Origin: Lates calcarifer | Taxonomy: Eukaryota; Chordata; Actinopteri; Centropomidae | NCBI RefSeq assembly: GCF_001640805.2 | Contig: NC_066838.1 | Span: 4,061,101 to 4,125,100 of the forward strand | DNA length: 64,000 nt | Direction: 5' to 3' | In this document: positions 1 through 14,735 of the stretch, in pieces | Position numbering within the stretch: position 1 is the stretch's first letter | Layout: each line of letters begins with the position of its first letter | The notes under the pieces: model-generated | Databases searched by the model: none | Seen by the model: only the letters and a program-made list of their open reading frames with translations | Told to the model about the DNA's origin: nothing | Translations under genes and position numbers: made by a program

Positions 1-1600
1 CGGCCCTTGCCCTTACAGAGGCGAAGAGGAAATGGTGTTGAAACACACCTGCACATGCATCAGAACATCCTCTCAAGCATACCCATAAGATTCAGTTTGG
101 CCATCAGCAACACAATCCTTCACTCACACACTTAATCCTACACACACAAACACACACTCTCACACTCATACTGATTCTGAGCTGGTGACTCATAATTGCC
201 TGCTGTGCATCAAGCAGTTTGGGGAAAACATTATCAACTCCTTTACCATTAATGGAAATAAAGTCATTCACAGTGACTGTCATATTCATGCATTTTCTGT
301 CATTTTACTCCTTTGAAGCAGCAGTATGTTGTTGATTTCAAACCGCAACATTGAAATACTAATTATATGATGTGAGGGTAATTGTTATTTTAATCTTCAT
401 CAAACCCTTTAATGCATCTTGCAAGTTACTGACAGCCAAAATAACAAAATACAAAATGACACCAAAGGGAAACATTGCACAGGACTGTGCTACCTTATAT
501 GGTAATACATATGCATCCTGTGGTATTCTATAACTGACAGGATCAAAGGGGCATGATCAGCAGAAATGTGCCCAATCAGGTAGAATTATTTGTCTGTCTT
601 TGTGCTGCTCACATTTTTGGTGGTTGCTTTTATTAAGTTATAGAGCGCACTGGCACTGGTGCAATCCAAAGATTAATCACGTCCGTGACATACTATATAG
701 CCTGCAGGCGAAGATTTGATTCTGTCTAAGTGTACCCTCGGTGCACATAGAACGCCTGCACCAGATGTTAGTAACCTCATTCCCAGACAATATTGCTGGC
801 AGTGAGCAAGAGCAGAGACATGATGCTGCCTAGTGTCTTAGATAGCTGCCGTACTGTAAGTGTACAATGTAAATCTGTCGACTGTTTTTTTTCTTTTCAT
901 GCAGGTGAATCAGCCCGTCATGCTGAATGTGTTATATGCAGTAATGTACAGTGAAGAAAAACAGGCTGAGAACATGTAACAAAACACTGAGTTTATCTGA
1001 TTCATTGATCATGCAGCAGATTTACTGCACTCCACTTCATAAATTAACCTCAGTGTTCAAAAAATCAGATACAGAATGTGCATAAAAGACGGAATCAAAA
1101 CAAGAAGGATGCTGAAAGAAAGACACTCATTCGCTTATCTTTTATTCAGCTTTATAATCCAGTAAATTCCATAAAGACTTATTGCAGGTACATCTATCAA
1201 CCTTAACTTCCTACAGATTGACTCATGCTTGAGCAGGTGCTAATGCAATTAGTGATGTGAGTAGAATTCATTTGTGAAGTACAATGTGATTTGCTGTCGA
1301 TGCAGATCTCTCTGTCAGAGTGTGTTTTTCTCAGCTGTTAGGAGGAAAAATACACCACCACATCCGGCACAAACAGACAGGAAGCACAGTAGACGGATAG
1401 CACAAAGCACAGTTGTCTGTTGTAGTGTTAATGTGGGTCTCTGGGTATATGCGGCTGCCTGAGGACATGCCTCCTCAAAGCATACACCTTATGTGTGTAT
1501 GCGTACATCTTGCACGAGAGTGTGTGAGGAGAAAGGATCCTGTCATGTGATGGTGTTGTAAGGGCGAATAATACAAGGTCATCAGGAAGGGAAAAAAAAA
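1..1600. other. Non-coding sequence, nothing recognised
   Basis: No ORF here has family resemblance or a convincing exon structure. The stretch is AT-rich with scattered short CA tracts. It lies upstream of the purine-rich block that may belong to arhgap4. Confidence 0.6.
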
Positions 1601-2189
1601 ACATTTCGAGATAGAAAGGGATGGAGGGATGGAGCGAGGGAGGGAGGGAGGGATGTAGGGAGGGCAGTGCAGGCAAGGAATGGACGGATGGAGGGAGAGA
1701 GCAGGAACGAGGGATGCTGAGGGAGAAAGACGGTATATTCATAGCAGCAGCGGTATTTATAGCCGCCCAGAGGAGAGGAGAGAGCGGGGGCGTGGCTTGG
1801 ATTGTGGCTTTCGCACTGCTTCACAAGGCAAAGAGGGAGAGAGGGAGGGAATGGGAGGAGAGAGGCAGCTCTGGTGCCAGTGAGAGAGAGCGAGAGTGGA
1901 GGCTATTTGGCATATTTGGCAGGAGAAGGAAGAAAGAAAGGAGGGAGGGAGGGGGAGGGCTGTTTTTGAGCGTGTGCCTGAGAAATGAGAGAGAAAGAGA
2001 GAGAGAGAGAGAGAGCGAGAGAGGGAGGAGAGAGGAGGGAACTGAGCTGAGAGAAATCTGTCAGATTCAAACACACTGCTCTGTCTGTGTGAGTGTGTGT
2101 GTGTGATAGAGAGAACGAGGGATGAGAAGAAGAGAGGGGGAGAGCTGAGGAACAGATAGAAAGAGACAGCACAGGACCACAAAGTGAGG
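1600..2189 (+). promoter_or_regulatory. Purine-rich (GGGA/GA)n block, possible upstream non-coding exon or promoter
   Basis: The + strand is almost wholly purine: GGGA and GGAGGGA repeats at 1620-1720, then (GA)n at about 1985-2030. It ends in a good donor-like site, GAG|GTATGT, at 2189/2190. The next strong acceptor before the arhgap4 start is at 9532-9533, so this could be a first untranslated exon of that gene. The open frames across it are low-complexity translations of the repeat and not credible proteins. The exon role is inference. Confidence 0.25.
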
Positions 2190-2246
2190 TATGTACGGCT
2201 GTCACGCTGCTCACGAATCCAATAACAACCTGTGTGTGTAAATATG

Positions 2247-2291
<45 letters not shown>

Positions 2292-5200
2292 AAGAGTGCA
2301 TGCATGCCTGTGTACATGCGTGACTAAAGTGAATGTGTCTTTGTGTTTATATATAGTTTAGTGTTTTAAAGGGACACTGTATTCACTTGGGGTTTTCTAA
2401 GTGGACAAATGGATGTTGGCTACTGACTGTTAGGGGTATCAATTATGTAATATGTGTGCACCATTTTTAGTGTTGATGCTCTGTGTGCATCTGTGTGTGT
2501 GTGTGTGTGTGCATGTGTTTACATGCTTGTGTAATTATACCGAGGTGTTTATGTGGCCATTGTGTGGAGCACTGCTACAGTCCATTGACCATATGGGGTG
2601 ATTTACAGCCATTGTAAATATAACTTAACACTCCTCCTTAATTCCCCCCCAACACATCACCGACACTATTGACAGATAATTTGATAAAGATCCAGTAAAT
2701 GGCTTAAACAGAGAAGCTTTTCAGAGGCATTTACAAAATAGCATTCCATTTCTGCTGTTGGTTTACAGTGTAACAACAAAGGCTGTGATGGTAATGTGAC
2801 AGAGAAGCCCTGCTTAAGAAATTCCAACATTAAAAGCTTTTGTATGTAGATTTTTTTTGTTTGTTTCTATGAGGAGTTAAAGTTTACTTAACCCTAGACA
2901 GGAGGTCCAGTGCAAGTATCAGGTGCAGTTTCTCAAACATACAGTATGGTTGTGCTTATGATTATGATCCTCTGTTGACTTGTGATTGAATGTCCACTAA
3001 TGTAAAATACAACACTTGCCTTAAAGGTGGGTTCAGTCTGGTCTAAGATGCAAATCCCTGACCTCAAACAACATGACAGACGGCCACTCTGCCTTCAGTG
3101 AATCACACAACCGGTTGTTTAAAACAAAAGAAAAAACACCAGTGAGGAGCATATGACAGATTATTTATTTCATTTGGTGCATTTGCTGTACTGGCACATG
3201 TATTTGAGTAACTGTACTTACTTTCTGGCACTGTATTTTTTACAGTGAGATTTACTCTTACACCCTGTAGCACAGTAGAAGCTAACCTCAAAATTGGCAG
3301 TAGAGCCAAACCTAAATTGATCCCTAATTAGCTCTGTCAAAGAAAGTTCCAAGGAAAATGCAGATGGAGAAGTGAAGGTTTCAGCAGAGCGGATGTGGGC
3401 AGCCTGACAGCCACTCGCCCCGCACAGTACCCAACTGTCAGGAACTGTTTTCATTTCACTTTTTATTCATCTTTTTCCATTTTTGCCCTCTGCCAGGACC
3501 TACAGGTATGCATTCCACAAACATTACCTGTAAATGGTCCTCTACATAAAACCCGACCATGGCAGAACCTGAGAAATGTGGACAGCAGTGGAAAGTTTTC
3601 TCTGCCCTTTGGTTTTAATTTTGCGTCCGTTTGATGCAAAATTGCCCTCTGTGCTGTTGCAATTAGGGACCATGCTAAAATCTGAAAGGCATCTTACACT
3701 GTGTAAAATCTACTTACTGTGCTACTGCCAAAGGATATTAATTTTCACCCTTTTTCTGTACAAGTCATTGGTGGCCACACTTTTTATAATGTGATGCATT
3801 ATGTCCCAGTCTCCGCTGGCACCTTTAAAACTAGTCATTCCTGTGGAGTGTGTTTTGGCAGTGATGAGAAGCAGGATTAAACTGCTGCTGAAAAGTTTCT
3901 GTGAGTCTTGCAGGTATAGAGTAATTCTCTACAGATGCTGCAAGAGTGAAAACCTGTGGTAACATACTATGATTTGGTTTCCTGTTTGCTACTGCAGCTG
4001 CTGCACAAGCAGTAATTGAGAAGGATATAGTATAGAGAGACTCTGGCATGAAGCAAACTTTGTTAGTGATATGATGAATTTGGATATTTCTACTTTGCAT
4101 AGCTAATCTTGCATCGCCCTAAATCTCATGACTCGTTCTAAATGAAACCTAGGGACAGAGCCAGTATGAGGGCGCTCTACCTGTTGTAGTGCAGTCAGGT
4201 TGGCAGTAGGAGCTACATTCAGATTTGTTTTGCAATCTAGAAGCCAATGAATGAGCTGACGTGTCATCTAGCTACTAGTGACCCAAAGTAGATCAGCTTC
4301 AGTGATGTACAGCAACATGCTGTACTCTGACTACAGCCTCAGAATCTGATTGGTCATGTAGATTTTATCTAGTGAGACTGTAACTTTTGAAAGTAGATAT
4401 GATACTGCCTTCCCCTCACAAATTAAAAACTGACTTTGTCAGCAACAAAGTTCAACACAGTCAGGGTATTTTCTGTCACAGCCTTATTTGGTTTGGTATG
4501 ACCAGGATACAGTTACTCACTGTTTGAGCTACTGTTATGCTACGTTTTTATATTGGTTTCCCATGTGTGGCGAACATTAGCATTGCTAGCACCGGCAGCT
4601 TCTTACCTCGCAGGGTGACACCCACATACCTGCACTGAATGTGGTGACACGTTGCTGTTGCGTCAAGCAATTGTATGCCACTTTATTCTGACACAGTCTA
4701 CAACCTCATTTTCATTTTCTAGATTAAGATAATAACAACCCATAATGGTTTTACGAGATGTGCTTGAAGAGCCTGGCCACTGGGAACTAACCACCCTAAT
4801 ACATTATAAATCTAACCAACTAGTATTTCTGGTGCTGACTAGCAAGGGTAGCGACGTTTAATCATTTAGTTGATAAATCACACAAACCCCTACACCAAAC
4901 TGCAGCAGTGGGTTTCTCAAGTCACTTTAGCGGACAAGGATATTCCTGGAGACAGCACGTATCAGCATAAACTTGGTTTGTGATGAACCAGATTCTGATC
5001 AAAATCTGCTGCAGTGGAGGCCAAGTCACTACTGCTCCAAAAACATTGGATCCTTATCATTTCTTTGCTCACTCCATTTTAGCCTCTTGAACATCCACAT
5101 CACCAGGTATACTGGGGACTTTTAGTTATAAACTTGTAGCCTCCAAGCCCAGATGGAGCTAGCCATGATGACATCATTTGGGACTTTGGATTGCTCCCTC

Positions 5201-6647
5201 CAGAGCCACAGAAGACATTACACAGCTGTTTGAATAATCAGAGTAGTACTTCTCATGACGAGTTAACTGACCTTTATGTGTAAAACCGATGGGGTTCTCC
5301 CTTAATTAAGTGATCTTTGACTGGAGGGACCTGTACCAAAATAGCCCAATACTGTACGTCCATCCAAATAATACAATTATATAAAATAACACAAAAGAAA
5401 AGAAAATACATGACAAAGGCCAGCAGCTGTTATTCTACAATATATTGAAAGACATTTTAATCACTGCCACTTCAGGTCATGATGAGGTCTGTTTGTGCAA
5501 AAGCTGCTGTAAGCTGTGACTGCACAGAGAACTGTCTGTCATTGATTATTTGGGCTAATTCCATTACACTTCATGTCAGTGCTACACCTACAGCCCACTC
5601 AGTAAGGTAACATGTTGTACATACAGCATGAATCATTCTGAAATGATTTTCTCTTGTTGTATTTGTTTAAAGCCATTTTATACTCAGCATTATGATAAAT
5701 AGACTTTTTCCATTGAGATCTGTTCTATTCCACCAACTGTTTATCTGACTGCTTCCTCCTGCAGCATAAATTGCAACAAGCTCAATCTTTTCCCAATCAT
5801 CTCTCTGTCTGTAAGAGCCTCTCCAATCAGTCTGTCACACAGATGAGTGTCTCACCTGACTCTATCTTGCTTGTGTTCACAGTGGTGAACATACAGCTGC
5901 AGCACATCTGACAGCACAGATTAGCATAAGATCATGTCTGACACGTATCCGTTGCTCTTCTGTGATCGTACTGCACTGATAAAGACAATACCTCAACTCC
6001 CATGCATGCTGTTACAGCTGAAACCTTACATTTCCCAAAAGTCAAAACTTTTCAGGATGTGAGATCATCTGGCTGAGGGTCCCGCTGACACCCATCTGTT
6101 TTCTTTGTGACATTTTCCACTGCATTAGCAATGGTTTGGCTTTGTCCGCATGGATGAGAAATGATTTTCTACTCATAGGGGGCAGCGGTTAAGAGACAGC
6201 ATAGCTGTAAGAATTGCAAAAGAAAAAAAAGGATAGATTTCTGCAAGAAACGTGTCACAAGAAAACGTTCTTTACAGTTACAGGGTCACTGAGTGTGGTT
6301 TTCTCCCTGCAATGTCAGGAAATCCCCATATAGTATCATAACATCAACCACAATGTCCCACTTGTATCCTGTATTACTTCTTCTTAGCGCTTAATTTTTT
6401 TCTTCAGAAAAAATTAACAGAAAATCCCCTCAGTGGTAATAAGGATCTATCACACTGCACCACATGTATTCTCTCTTGTCTTCAGTCTACTTTATATTCA
6501 TCACATATATCACATGACCTTCTCCTTTCAATGACATTGACTTTAGGTATGAAACATTGTTCCTCCGATAACCTCCATCTCTTTGCCCTCACTGCCCTTT
6601 TTTGTGTTTTGCTTTTTCCTCATCTTTTGCTGAATCTCTTACAACCC

Positions 6648-6685
<38 letters not shown>

Positions 6686-9533
6686 AGATCATTTACATTC
6701 GCTTTGTTCTGTGCAGATTAAGGTCACAGGCTGATGAAGGCCTCTGGAGCCTCCAAGGTCTCGGGGCCCTCGCGGTCTCATTTGCAGAAATCTCTCTGCG
6801 TTCGTTCACTGTACTTCTCCATTTACTTGCTAGTTCAGTCTGAAACCGTCACATAAGTATGTCTGGATCACATCTACCACAGAACTTTGGAAGAGGAAAT
6901 GAAAGCAGGGGCCTAAGAGCAAATGTTAAGTCATGAGTGGTTTGCTTTAGTTATGATAACTGGGTATGATATACAATGTGTCAGACCAACTCTACATTTT
7001 CCATTTTCTGAATGTACTGAATAGTGCTTTGAAACAATGCCCTCATGCTTTCAAAACTGCATTGACAACCTGCATTACAATATTATGTTTTCCCACGGTA
7101 ATGCAGAAGACCACATTAAACCAGTAGAAAACCACATGTTATTTAATGTGGTAGGTCACATTAAATCACATTATTGTCAGAGAGAGTGTGTTCTTCTGAT
7201 CACATTTTACCTCAATTACTGTTTTTGCATTTTACTCAAAAAAGTTGAAGCTGAAGCTTGAAGCTGATTGAGGAACAATGTTTCCAGCGAAAGCAGCACA
7301 CTTTGGCACTCTTTGAGTGCAGAGTACTGAAACCTGTTGAGAAATTGACACAGGATGTGGGAAGTGAAGTTGCCTCTGTATGCCGGTGTGAAAGTTAAAA
7401 GCAAGATATGATGTGTGTGTGACCTCAGTACAGTTTACGCTGACTAATAAGGATCCATGCAAAAACCTGTGTCTAATGCAATGTAAGCATTTAGTTATGT
7501 GCATGTAGGGGTAATTTGGTAAAATGTTTGTAGGCTAACTGGGTCATCTGTCTCTACTGTCCTAGTAGTGCAGAAATTGATTTTCATTATTCAAAAAAAG
7601 TATTCAAGTTTGCTGTCAACACAAAAAAATCAAGTTGGACAACTTGCAAGAGACAGATTTAAAAAGAGTGGCCAATGCAGCAGAGGCCAAGAAGATATCT
7701 GGATTTTTAAGACATTAGACTGTTAATTCTGGTTCCCAAAAGTGCTACTCTTTCTGTCATGTCAGTACACCCTGCTTGCCTGGTAAAGAACATGCCTTTT
7801 GATGCCCTCAGTTTGTCATGCATTATTCCATTAAGACTAGGTATGGGCATGCGTAATTATAAAATCCTATTAGATCATGGAATGTCTCTCCTGCTGGGCT
7901 GCTGACAGCATTATCAGTTGATGTTAACTTGGCCAGCAACAGCAGTAGTTTTCCTCTTAGCTGTGCACGTTTCCACGATGGGCATACAGCTCTCAGCATG
8001 TAGGCAGAACTCTGTTAACACCTGATGCTGGAGCTGAGAGTATGAGAGTATGAGATTATTAGAGTATGAGAGTGGTCAAACAGAAATGAGAAGCACCCTG
8101 TGATGACATATAATAGAGAATGTTTGTAACAAATCATTTTGACAGAGCAACAGCCAATGGGAGAAGGCCAATAGCCAGCCGACCGATGGTGTAACTCCAT
8201 CACAGCCAGCCAGCCAACTCAGTCACTCCCTCAGTCACAGATATTCACATTTACATCCCAAAAGGCCAATAGTATAATAAAGTGGGAGGAGCTATTTTGG
8301 GTGCCACTTGTTCAAGAAGTTAAAAGTCCCATTCATTTTTCCCATGTTGTGTGGCTCATAGCTGGAGCGCTTTCAAAGCTTGGACAGACGTGAAACTGTC
8401 CTGGCAAGTACAACCAGGACAGTGTGCAAGACTGTGTGCACTAAAAATAAGAGTCCCAAAAGGGATTTTAGTTCAAAACATCCAATCATCAGAGCAACAA
8501 AATACTTTTACATGCACCATTAACCATGTGCAGAGGCAAAAACTATGGTGTTAAGAAACACAGTGACACAGTGTGTTGCTTAAATTAATGCAATTTCAAA
8601 TTTTAGGTCAATTTTGGATGAATTCAGCAATTATAGAGCTGCATGACAAAGCATTTTGATGAGCAACAAACTAAGATTCATGATTTTTGCAGTATGTTGA
8701 CCCAACTGCCATGCCAAAATGATGTGCATGATTGTGACTTTATTTTGGAGAGTCCTGTGTTTATTCTGTGCTGTTGAATAACAATGAGGAGATCATTTTT
8801 AAAAATCTGAAATGAGAATTAAGCTCTTTCCACCTAAATTACATGGCAAGGTTTTCTCAGACTGAGTCGTACTTCTCAAGTTGGGTAAAGTCACTTTATT
8901 GTGTAAAACTGGAGGAGCTGCCTTTTAGTACGTGTAAACAGTAAAGATAGCCCACCAATCAAATTGTTAATACATCAACAAACCGCAATTCGAGACACAA
9001 AGCAGATCACAGGCCAGTTTGTGGTGGGTCTCCAAACAATATTTACTACATCCTACTGTGACTCATATCTTTGACCTTTTTCCTTGTTAAGCTTGGTACA
9101 GTATGTTTTTATAAAATCACTGAAGACATTTGCTTGTGTATTTGATCATTACCTGTATAGACATCCCCAACCCCCGACCTCAAGGCACAGAATGTCCTTC
9201 ATTACTGCTGTTACTCATCACCTCTCATCCTCCCATCCCCCATCCTTCATCCTTCTTCCCTCACGTCCCCATCACTCTGCCCTCTTACTGTCCATTCTGT
9301 GCTCTGCCCCCATCTCACTGTCTGCCCTATTAAATCTCCCTATCTGGTGTCACTGCCCCTTTCTGTCTTGTCGCTCTGGCCTCATTTGTCCTCTTCCTCT
9401 GACTCTTTAATCCTCTGATTCTGGTCTCAATAAATCTCTTGCCCCCTATTGTCCACTTGTCATCCAGTTCTTCTCTGACCAGTATCTTCTTTTTGCTCTA
9501 TTCTCCCACTGTCTCCTGCTCAGGCCAGTTCAC
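2190..9533. other. Non-coding sequence upstream of arhgap4 (possible 5' UTR intron)
   Basis: No exon with family resemblance was found on either strand. It contains a (CT)n tract at about 6650-6686 and GAGTATGA-type short repeats at 8035-8075. If the block at 1600-2189 is a first exon, this is the first intron of arhgap4; otherwise it is intergenic. Confidence 0.5.
2244..2292. repeat. (TA)n-(TG)n compound microsatellite
   Basis: About 13 TA units run directly into about 12 TG units. Another shorter TG tract lies near 2490. Confidence 0.9.
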
Positions 9534-9803
9534 CTATGGCTCAACATTCATACCAGAGGCCCAGGCAATTCCATGGACACATCGACCCGACTGACATCCC
9601 TGCTGAGTGCAGCCGATCGACACTGATGCTGATGCGCTGCATGCAGCTGTAGAGCAGCAAGGTCAAGGGGTCAGGGGTGAAAGGTCAGAGTCTACAGAGC
9701 CAGAGCCGGCTAAAAGGTTTCAGGAGGGGAGACTGAGCATACAAGAAGAATCAGGGTTCAGGAAGTAAGGTCTCAGTGACAGACGAGGGTCAAGGGGTCA
9801 AAG
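9534..9803 (+). other. Putative arhgap4 5' UTR portion of the first coding exon
   Basis: A long pyrimidine-rich run ends in CTGCTCAG at 9533, a strong 3' splice site. From there the sequence continues without another acceptor to the ATG at 9804. This suggests an upstream untranslated exon spliced onto this one. The start of transcription cannot be fixed from sequence alone. Confidence 0.4.
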
Positions 9804-10279
9804 ATGATGACATCACATGGAAAGCTGAGGAGGGAGAAGGGGAGTCTGGCCGAGTATGAATCGCAGATGAAAGGTAAATCACTCTATGTATGCGTGTGTG
9901 TGTGTGTGTTGGTGTGTTCTGTGTGTGTGTGCATGTGTGTGCCCTTTATCGCACCTCTGTTTGTGCATGTGCACTTTTTTTGCATGCATGAATGCATATA
10001 AGACAGAGCATGTGCATTCATGCATGACTGTGTGCAGCTGCTTTGCACAGTCACCCAGCCACATACTCTCTCTGGATGCATTTGTGCATATGTACATGTA
10101 ATCAAAATTCCCTCCTTGCTCAGGAAGTGATAACATCACCTTTGCTTTGAGCTTGATGACAATCCATGAAAAGAGTTTCCTTATGTCAGCATGAAAATCT
10201 TTTCAGCCTGTAAAGGAGCCTTTAATCAAAAAGAAAACACGAGCATACTGGCATTGCAAGATTTTTATATGACAACAGC

Positions 10280-10312
<33 letters not shown>

Positions 10313-13300
10313 TATGTGCTGTGTTCTAGAGCGTGCATGCTGTGGCTGGCTGGCTCTCTCTACTGTACTACAAGGGTGTATTTATAGTCAGTATTAGTGA
10401 TGCTGTCTCCTCACATCCAGTCAGCCCAGGGCTGTGCACTCACACAGAGACAGAGAAAAAGAGTAAAGGGGGGAAAGATGGAGTGGGCAGAGTGGTTTGT
10501 TGGGGGGGGGGGGCAACTGAGGAAGAAAAAAATGTGAGATGAGAGTGGGTAAAAAAAAGAAAGAGAGGTGAGAGAGCAAAACAAAGGCGGTGTTACTTGA
10601 GAGAATGATGTTTGTATTAGCCTTTTCAAACCACAGCGCAGTGCTGGGCCACATCGCTACTGGTTTAGTTATGTTTGTATACAAGGATGTGTGTGTTAGG
10701 AGGTTATGTTGGGTTATTACAAGTGAGCTGTGTGTAATAATCCACACACTGCTGTCAAATTCCTCTGTAAAACACAATCAGTCACACCCACAAATGACAG
10801 GTATGGACAGCATTTTATTAGATCTTGCGTAAAGGGAGATTATTCCAATGAAATGTGTGATGTGAAAAAAAAACATTTTTATTATTCTCTAATTTATTAT
10901 TCTCTAATTGGATCAGTTCTTTCCAGTTAAATTATTGTATGAGTTAATTGTTCTTCAGTGAGCCAAGGAAGCCTAACCCTAACCCTACCCTAACCCCATG
11001 CATTTAATATATCTAAAAGCATTATTTGTATATACACTATATTGTATGTCTCCATACTGTACACTGTGTGCCTGCATGGAGCAGCTGTGATATGCATGTA
11101 TCAGTGTTATTCATTCGTTTTTAATTTGTATTATCAACATACAACATGCACATGTAAAGATGTGAAATACACATACAGTGAAGAAAAAGACAAAAAAAAA
11201 AATTATATTATATATATTATATATTTTTTTTTATTTATTTGCATATAACTGTATGGATATGACAAGAGCAAGCTGTTGACAATGATGATGTATCACTTCA
11301 TGGATGGATAATTGGTGTATATATACACATATATTTCTTACTGCCCCTTCTTCCAGATAAATAATACGACTATGAAAGTAACCAACTGGGCTGTTCAAGT
11401 GAAACACCAAGTTTTATGTTTTAAGATACAGTCTGTATTATAACCATGATAAACTAATCAGGGAATCATCATTTAGGTTTAGAACAATGGAGAAACAAAG
11501 ACTATTCTTTACCACTTTCCAAAATAGAGAGACTTCTTGGCATTCCCAATCAGTGTGATGATATGGCAACCACTGGGACATATTTCACTCTGTAGGAGAT
11601 GACAACAACTTGATTTGTTATAAAAATTGAGGAGTAGAATATTCACTGTGAGTGTATTTATAAAGCACCTAATGATGATCAGTATTTCTAGAACAAAGTT
11701 TAACATTACTCTAGACTCTACTACAGTTAATTGAAATATCACTCCAATCTGTCTTAAGTGAGCAAAGACCTTGATTGTAAATAGAAAAAAAAAAGCTGCA
11801 AGCAGCGTTGAACAGGCCCTCGCACCCTGCACCTGTCGGGTGACAAAAGCCTTAAGAGTATCCTGACCAAGTTTGAGGGTGATATGATAAAAACTGTAGG
11901 AGGAGTTCGATCAAATACAACATCACCAAATGCCCAATAATGGCCAAAAATGAACAAAATTTTCAAATTAAAATTAAAATGGCCGCCAACTTCCTGTAGG
12001 TTTGAGGCTATGATGTCATGAGACTTTTTGGTGCATCTCGGCATGTTACATCATGCCTTCGAATTTCGTTCACTTCAGACAAACTAAGCCCAATGGCAAG
12101 GGGGTTTGAGTGTGTCCAAGGGGGAGCTATGGAACAATTTTATGGTGCCAATGAACGAGACCCCTATCAGATGTAAATTTTTGCCAGGTCTGATGCGTGT
12201 GCAAAGTTTAGTGAGCATGCTAGTGCTCGGGCCCTAATAATAATTTTATCAGCTGTGTGCATCCATGTATGTGCGTGTATGTTTTCATTTCACTCTCTGT
12301 GTTTGCATGTCAGTATGTGTCCAGGCTTACATCTATTTACTTAAATGACCGTCCTCCATTTCCTTTCTGTGTCTATCTCCCTGTCTGTCTCTGTCACTCT
12401 GTGTGTCAGACCTGCGGGCCCAGCTGACAGACCAGATAAAGATTTTAGATTCTCAGGTGGAGGTAAAACAGCAGCAGCTCTCAGACCTCTCTGAGTTTCT
12501 CCGGCGCCGTGGCGACATTGAGGCTGAATATGCACGTGCCCTCGACAAACTCACTGAGAGGTTCACCCACAAGACTAAGAAGTAAGTGTGTGTACTGCAT
12601 GGGAGTGCACATTTGTGTCTTTCCTCCTTCTCAAGTGTTTCTAAAGTTATTATTTTTCTATATCTCAATGAGGATGTCTGTTTTTTCTCCAGGAAGGAGC
12701 AGTGGGGTCAGTCTGTGTGTCAGGTCTGGTCAGTTTTGCTGACTCAGACTCGTTTAGAGAGCCGGGAACATGCAGCACTGGGTGACACCTGCTGTAACAC
12801 GCTCACCCAGAGACTGACCCACAGTACGGAGGATACACACCGTCTACACAAACGGGTAAGTAGAGGATCATATGTATAAAGACATGTGCATGACATGCAG
12901 ACACACACAGTACAAGGCCAGGAGGTTCACCTACAAGACTAAGTAGTTAAAGTGTTAAGTGTGTATACAGTTAGTGTGTGCAATGCATATATAGGTCATC
13001 TTCCCATCATTCCTCTCAGCTATTGTAACATTATCCTGTTCAGTCTTTTACCAGTTGTTTTCAAGTCTTTCCAAGTCTCGTGTTTTTTAATTATACAAAT
13101 GAAGTTTCCATAGACTGTCAGTATGGCACAAAGCACAATTAGCAAATGACAACACTAACATCAAGTTACATTAACAGACAAGTGAAATAACTCCAATCTG
13201 TCAGCTCTATCTCCTGTAAGGAAAATAAGCCCTAATGAATTTATGAATGTATAATTTTTTCCAGCATTGCCAGATTCATCTCTTAGTAGCACAACACTCA

Positions 13301-14702
13301 AATGATGCCAATTATTAGTTGCCAACCTTGAAGGAAGAACAGACTCACCAAAAAATAAGCTCTTTAAGTTGACACGTACTGAACACAATGAAACTCTTGA
13401 TTTAAATCCCCCATTATGCATTTGTCCTGTTATCTGTCTTGGTACTGCAGTGGCATCTGCAGTCTCATTCATTTTATAAAGTACACAGACTCATCTTGCT
13501 CAAATTACTGGTTGTCAGACACACTCTCTGCACCTTCTCAGAGATGAAAAGTGAGCAGAATTTTAATTAAGCCACTTCAATATTTTCAGAGAAGCTAAGA
13601 GGAGTTGGTAGGCCCAACAGAAAGTTGAGCAAGACCCTTTTAGCATCTCTAAAATCATTGTTGGCACTATCCTGAATGTGTTATTGATGTTTGTTGACTT
13701 AAAATTAGCCAGCAGGTGGTTAGCTTAGCTAAATATAAAAACTGGAGACAGCTAGCTTGGATCTGTCCAGCAGAATAAAAAACAAATGCGACTATCATTG
13801 CCTCTAAAGTTTGTTCCATCTATACAAAACCTTAGATGTGTAAACATCAAGTTGGACTGTAAAAGTATTGTAAAAGTAAGTAAGTATTGTAAAGTGCACT
13901 GGAACTAAGCTAAACTAATTGCCTGCTGGCAGAAAGGTAGATTTATGTTAGGCATACAAACATGAGTGGTAACAATCTTCTCACCTATCAGCAAGAAAGC
14001 TAAGCTAAGTGTATTTCCAAAATGTCAAACTGTTCTTTAAAATAACAACAACTGTAGAATGTGTTTGGCTAACCGTTCACTTTTGTAAATTGCAGAGCAA
14101 AGAGGTTGGAATTCAGATGCAGGATGAGCTGCTAAAGGTCACCACTGAACTCCAGACAGTGAGTTCAATGTCATGGATACAACTATGCAAAATACTGTAA
14201 TAATGCACTGACAGTGACAATGCTAATGTGGAGTTTGTGTTATGTGACCTGTGTGCTGATGAAGGCTCTGAAGACATATAACCAGTACCACACAGACTGC
14301 CTGATAGCTGAGGGGAAGCTGAAGGAAGCCGAGCGATTGGAGGAGAGACACACCGGCAAGTCCGCTGAGCTCGGCCCCGGCCAATCAGGAGGACAGAGGC
14401 GGAGTTCTGTGAAGAAGATGGAGAGATTAATGGAGAAGGTGAGTGTGTGTTTGTGTGCGAGAGCAGGTGACAGGAAATCTTGTTTCCACAAAACAAAACC
14501 AGACATTTCCTGCTCTTGATGTTTTGTCTGAGTGTGTTTAGGTGTATAAATGTCACAGCCCTGTGAAATCATGCACCCTTTATACATAGTATGTTTTTGA
14601 GTGAGACGGTGCATGTTATGGTCATGGGCACATGATATCATAATGCATTGTCTTGATTCAACGCATGATTTTATGTTCTTATGTATGTTATCTTCTCTTG
14701 TT

Positions 14703-14735
<33 letters not shown>

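Noticed and set aside
1621..2317. Overlapping ORFs of up to 186 aa on both strands
   Set aside because: They are translations of GA, GGGA and TG repeats (Arg/Glu/Gly or Ser/Leu/Thr-His runs) with no family resemblance.
6718..6795. Possible alternative first exon with an ATG-led ORF (MKASGASKVSGPS)
   Set aside because: The acceptor is good, but the donor is weak and the peptide shows no likeness to ARHGAP4 starts.
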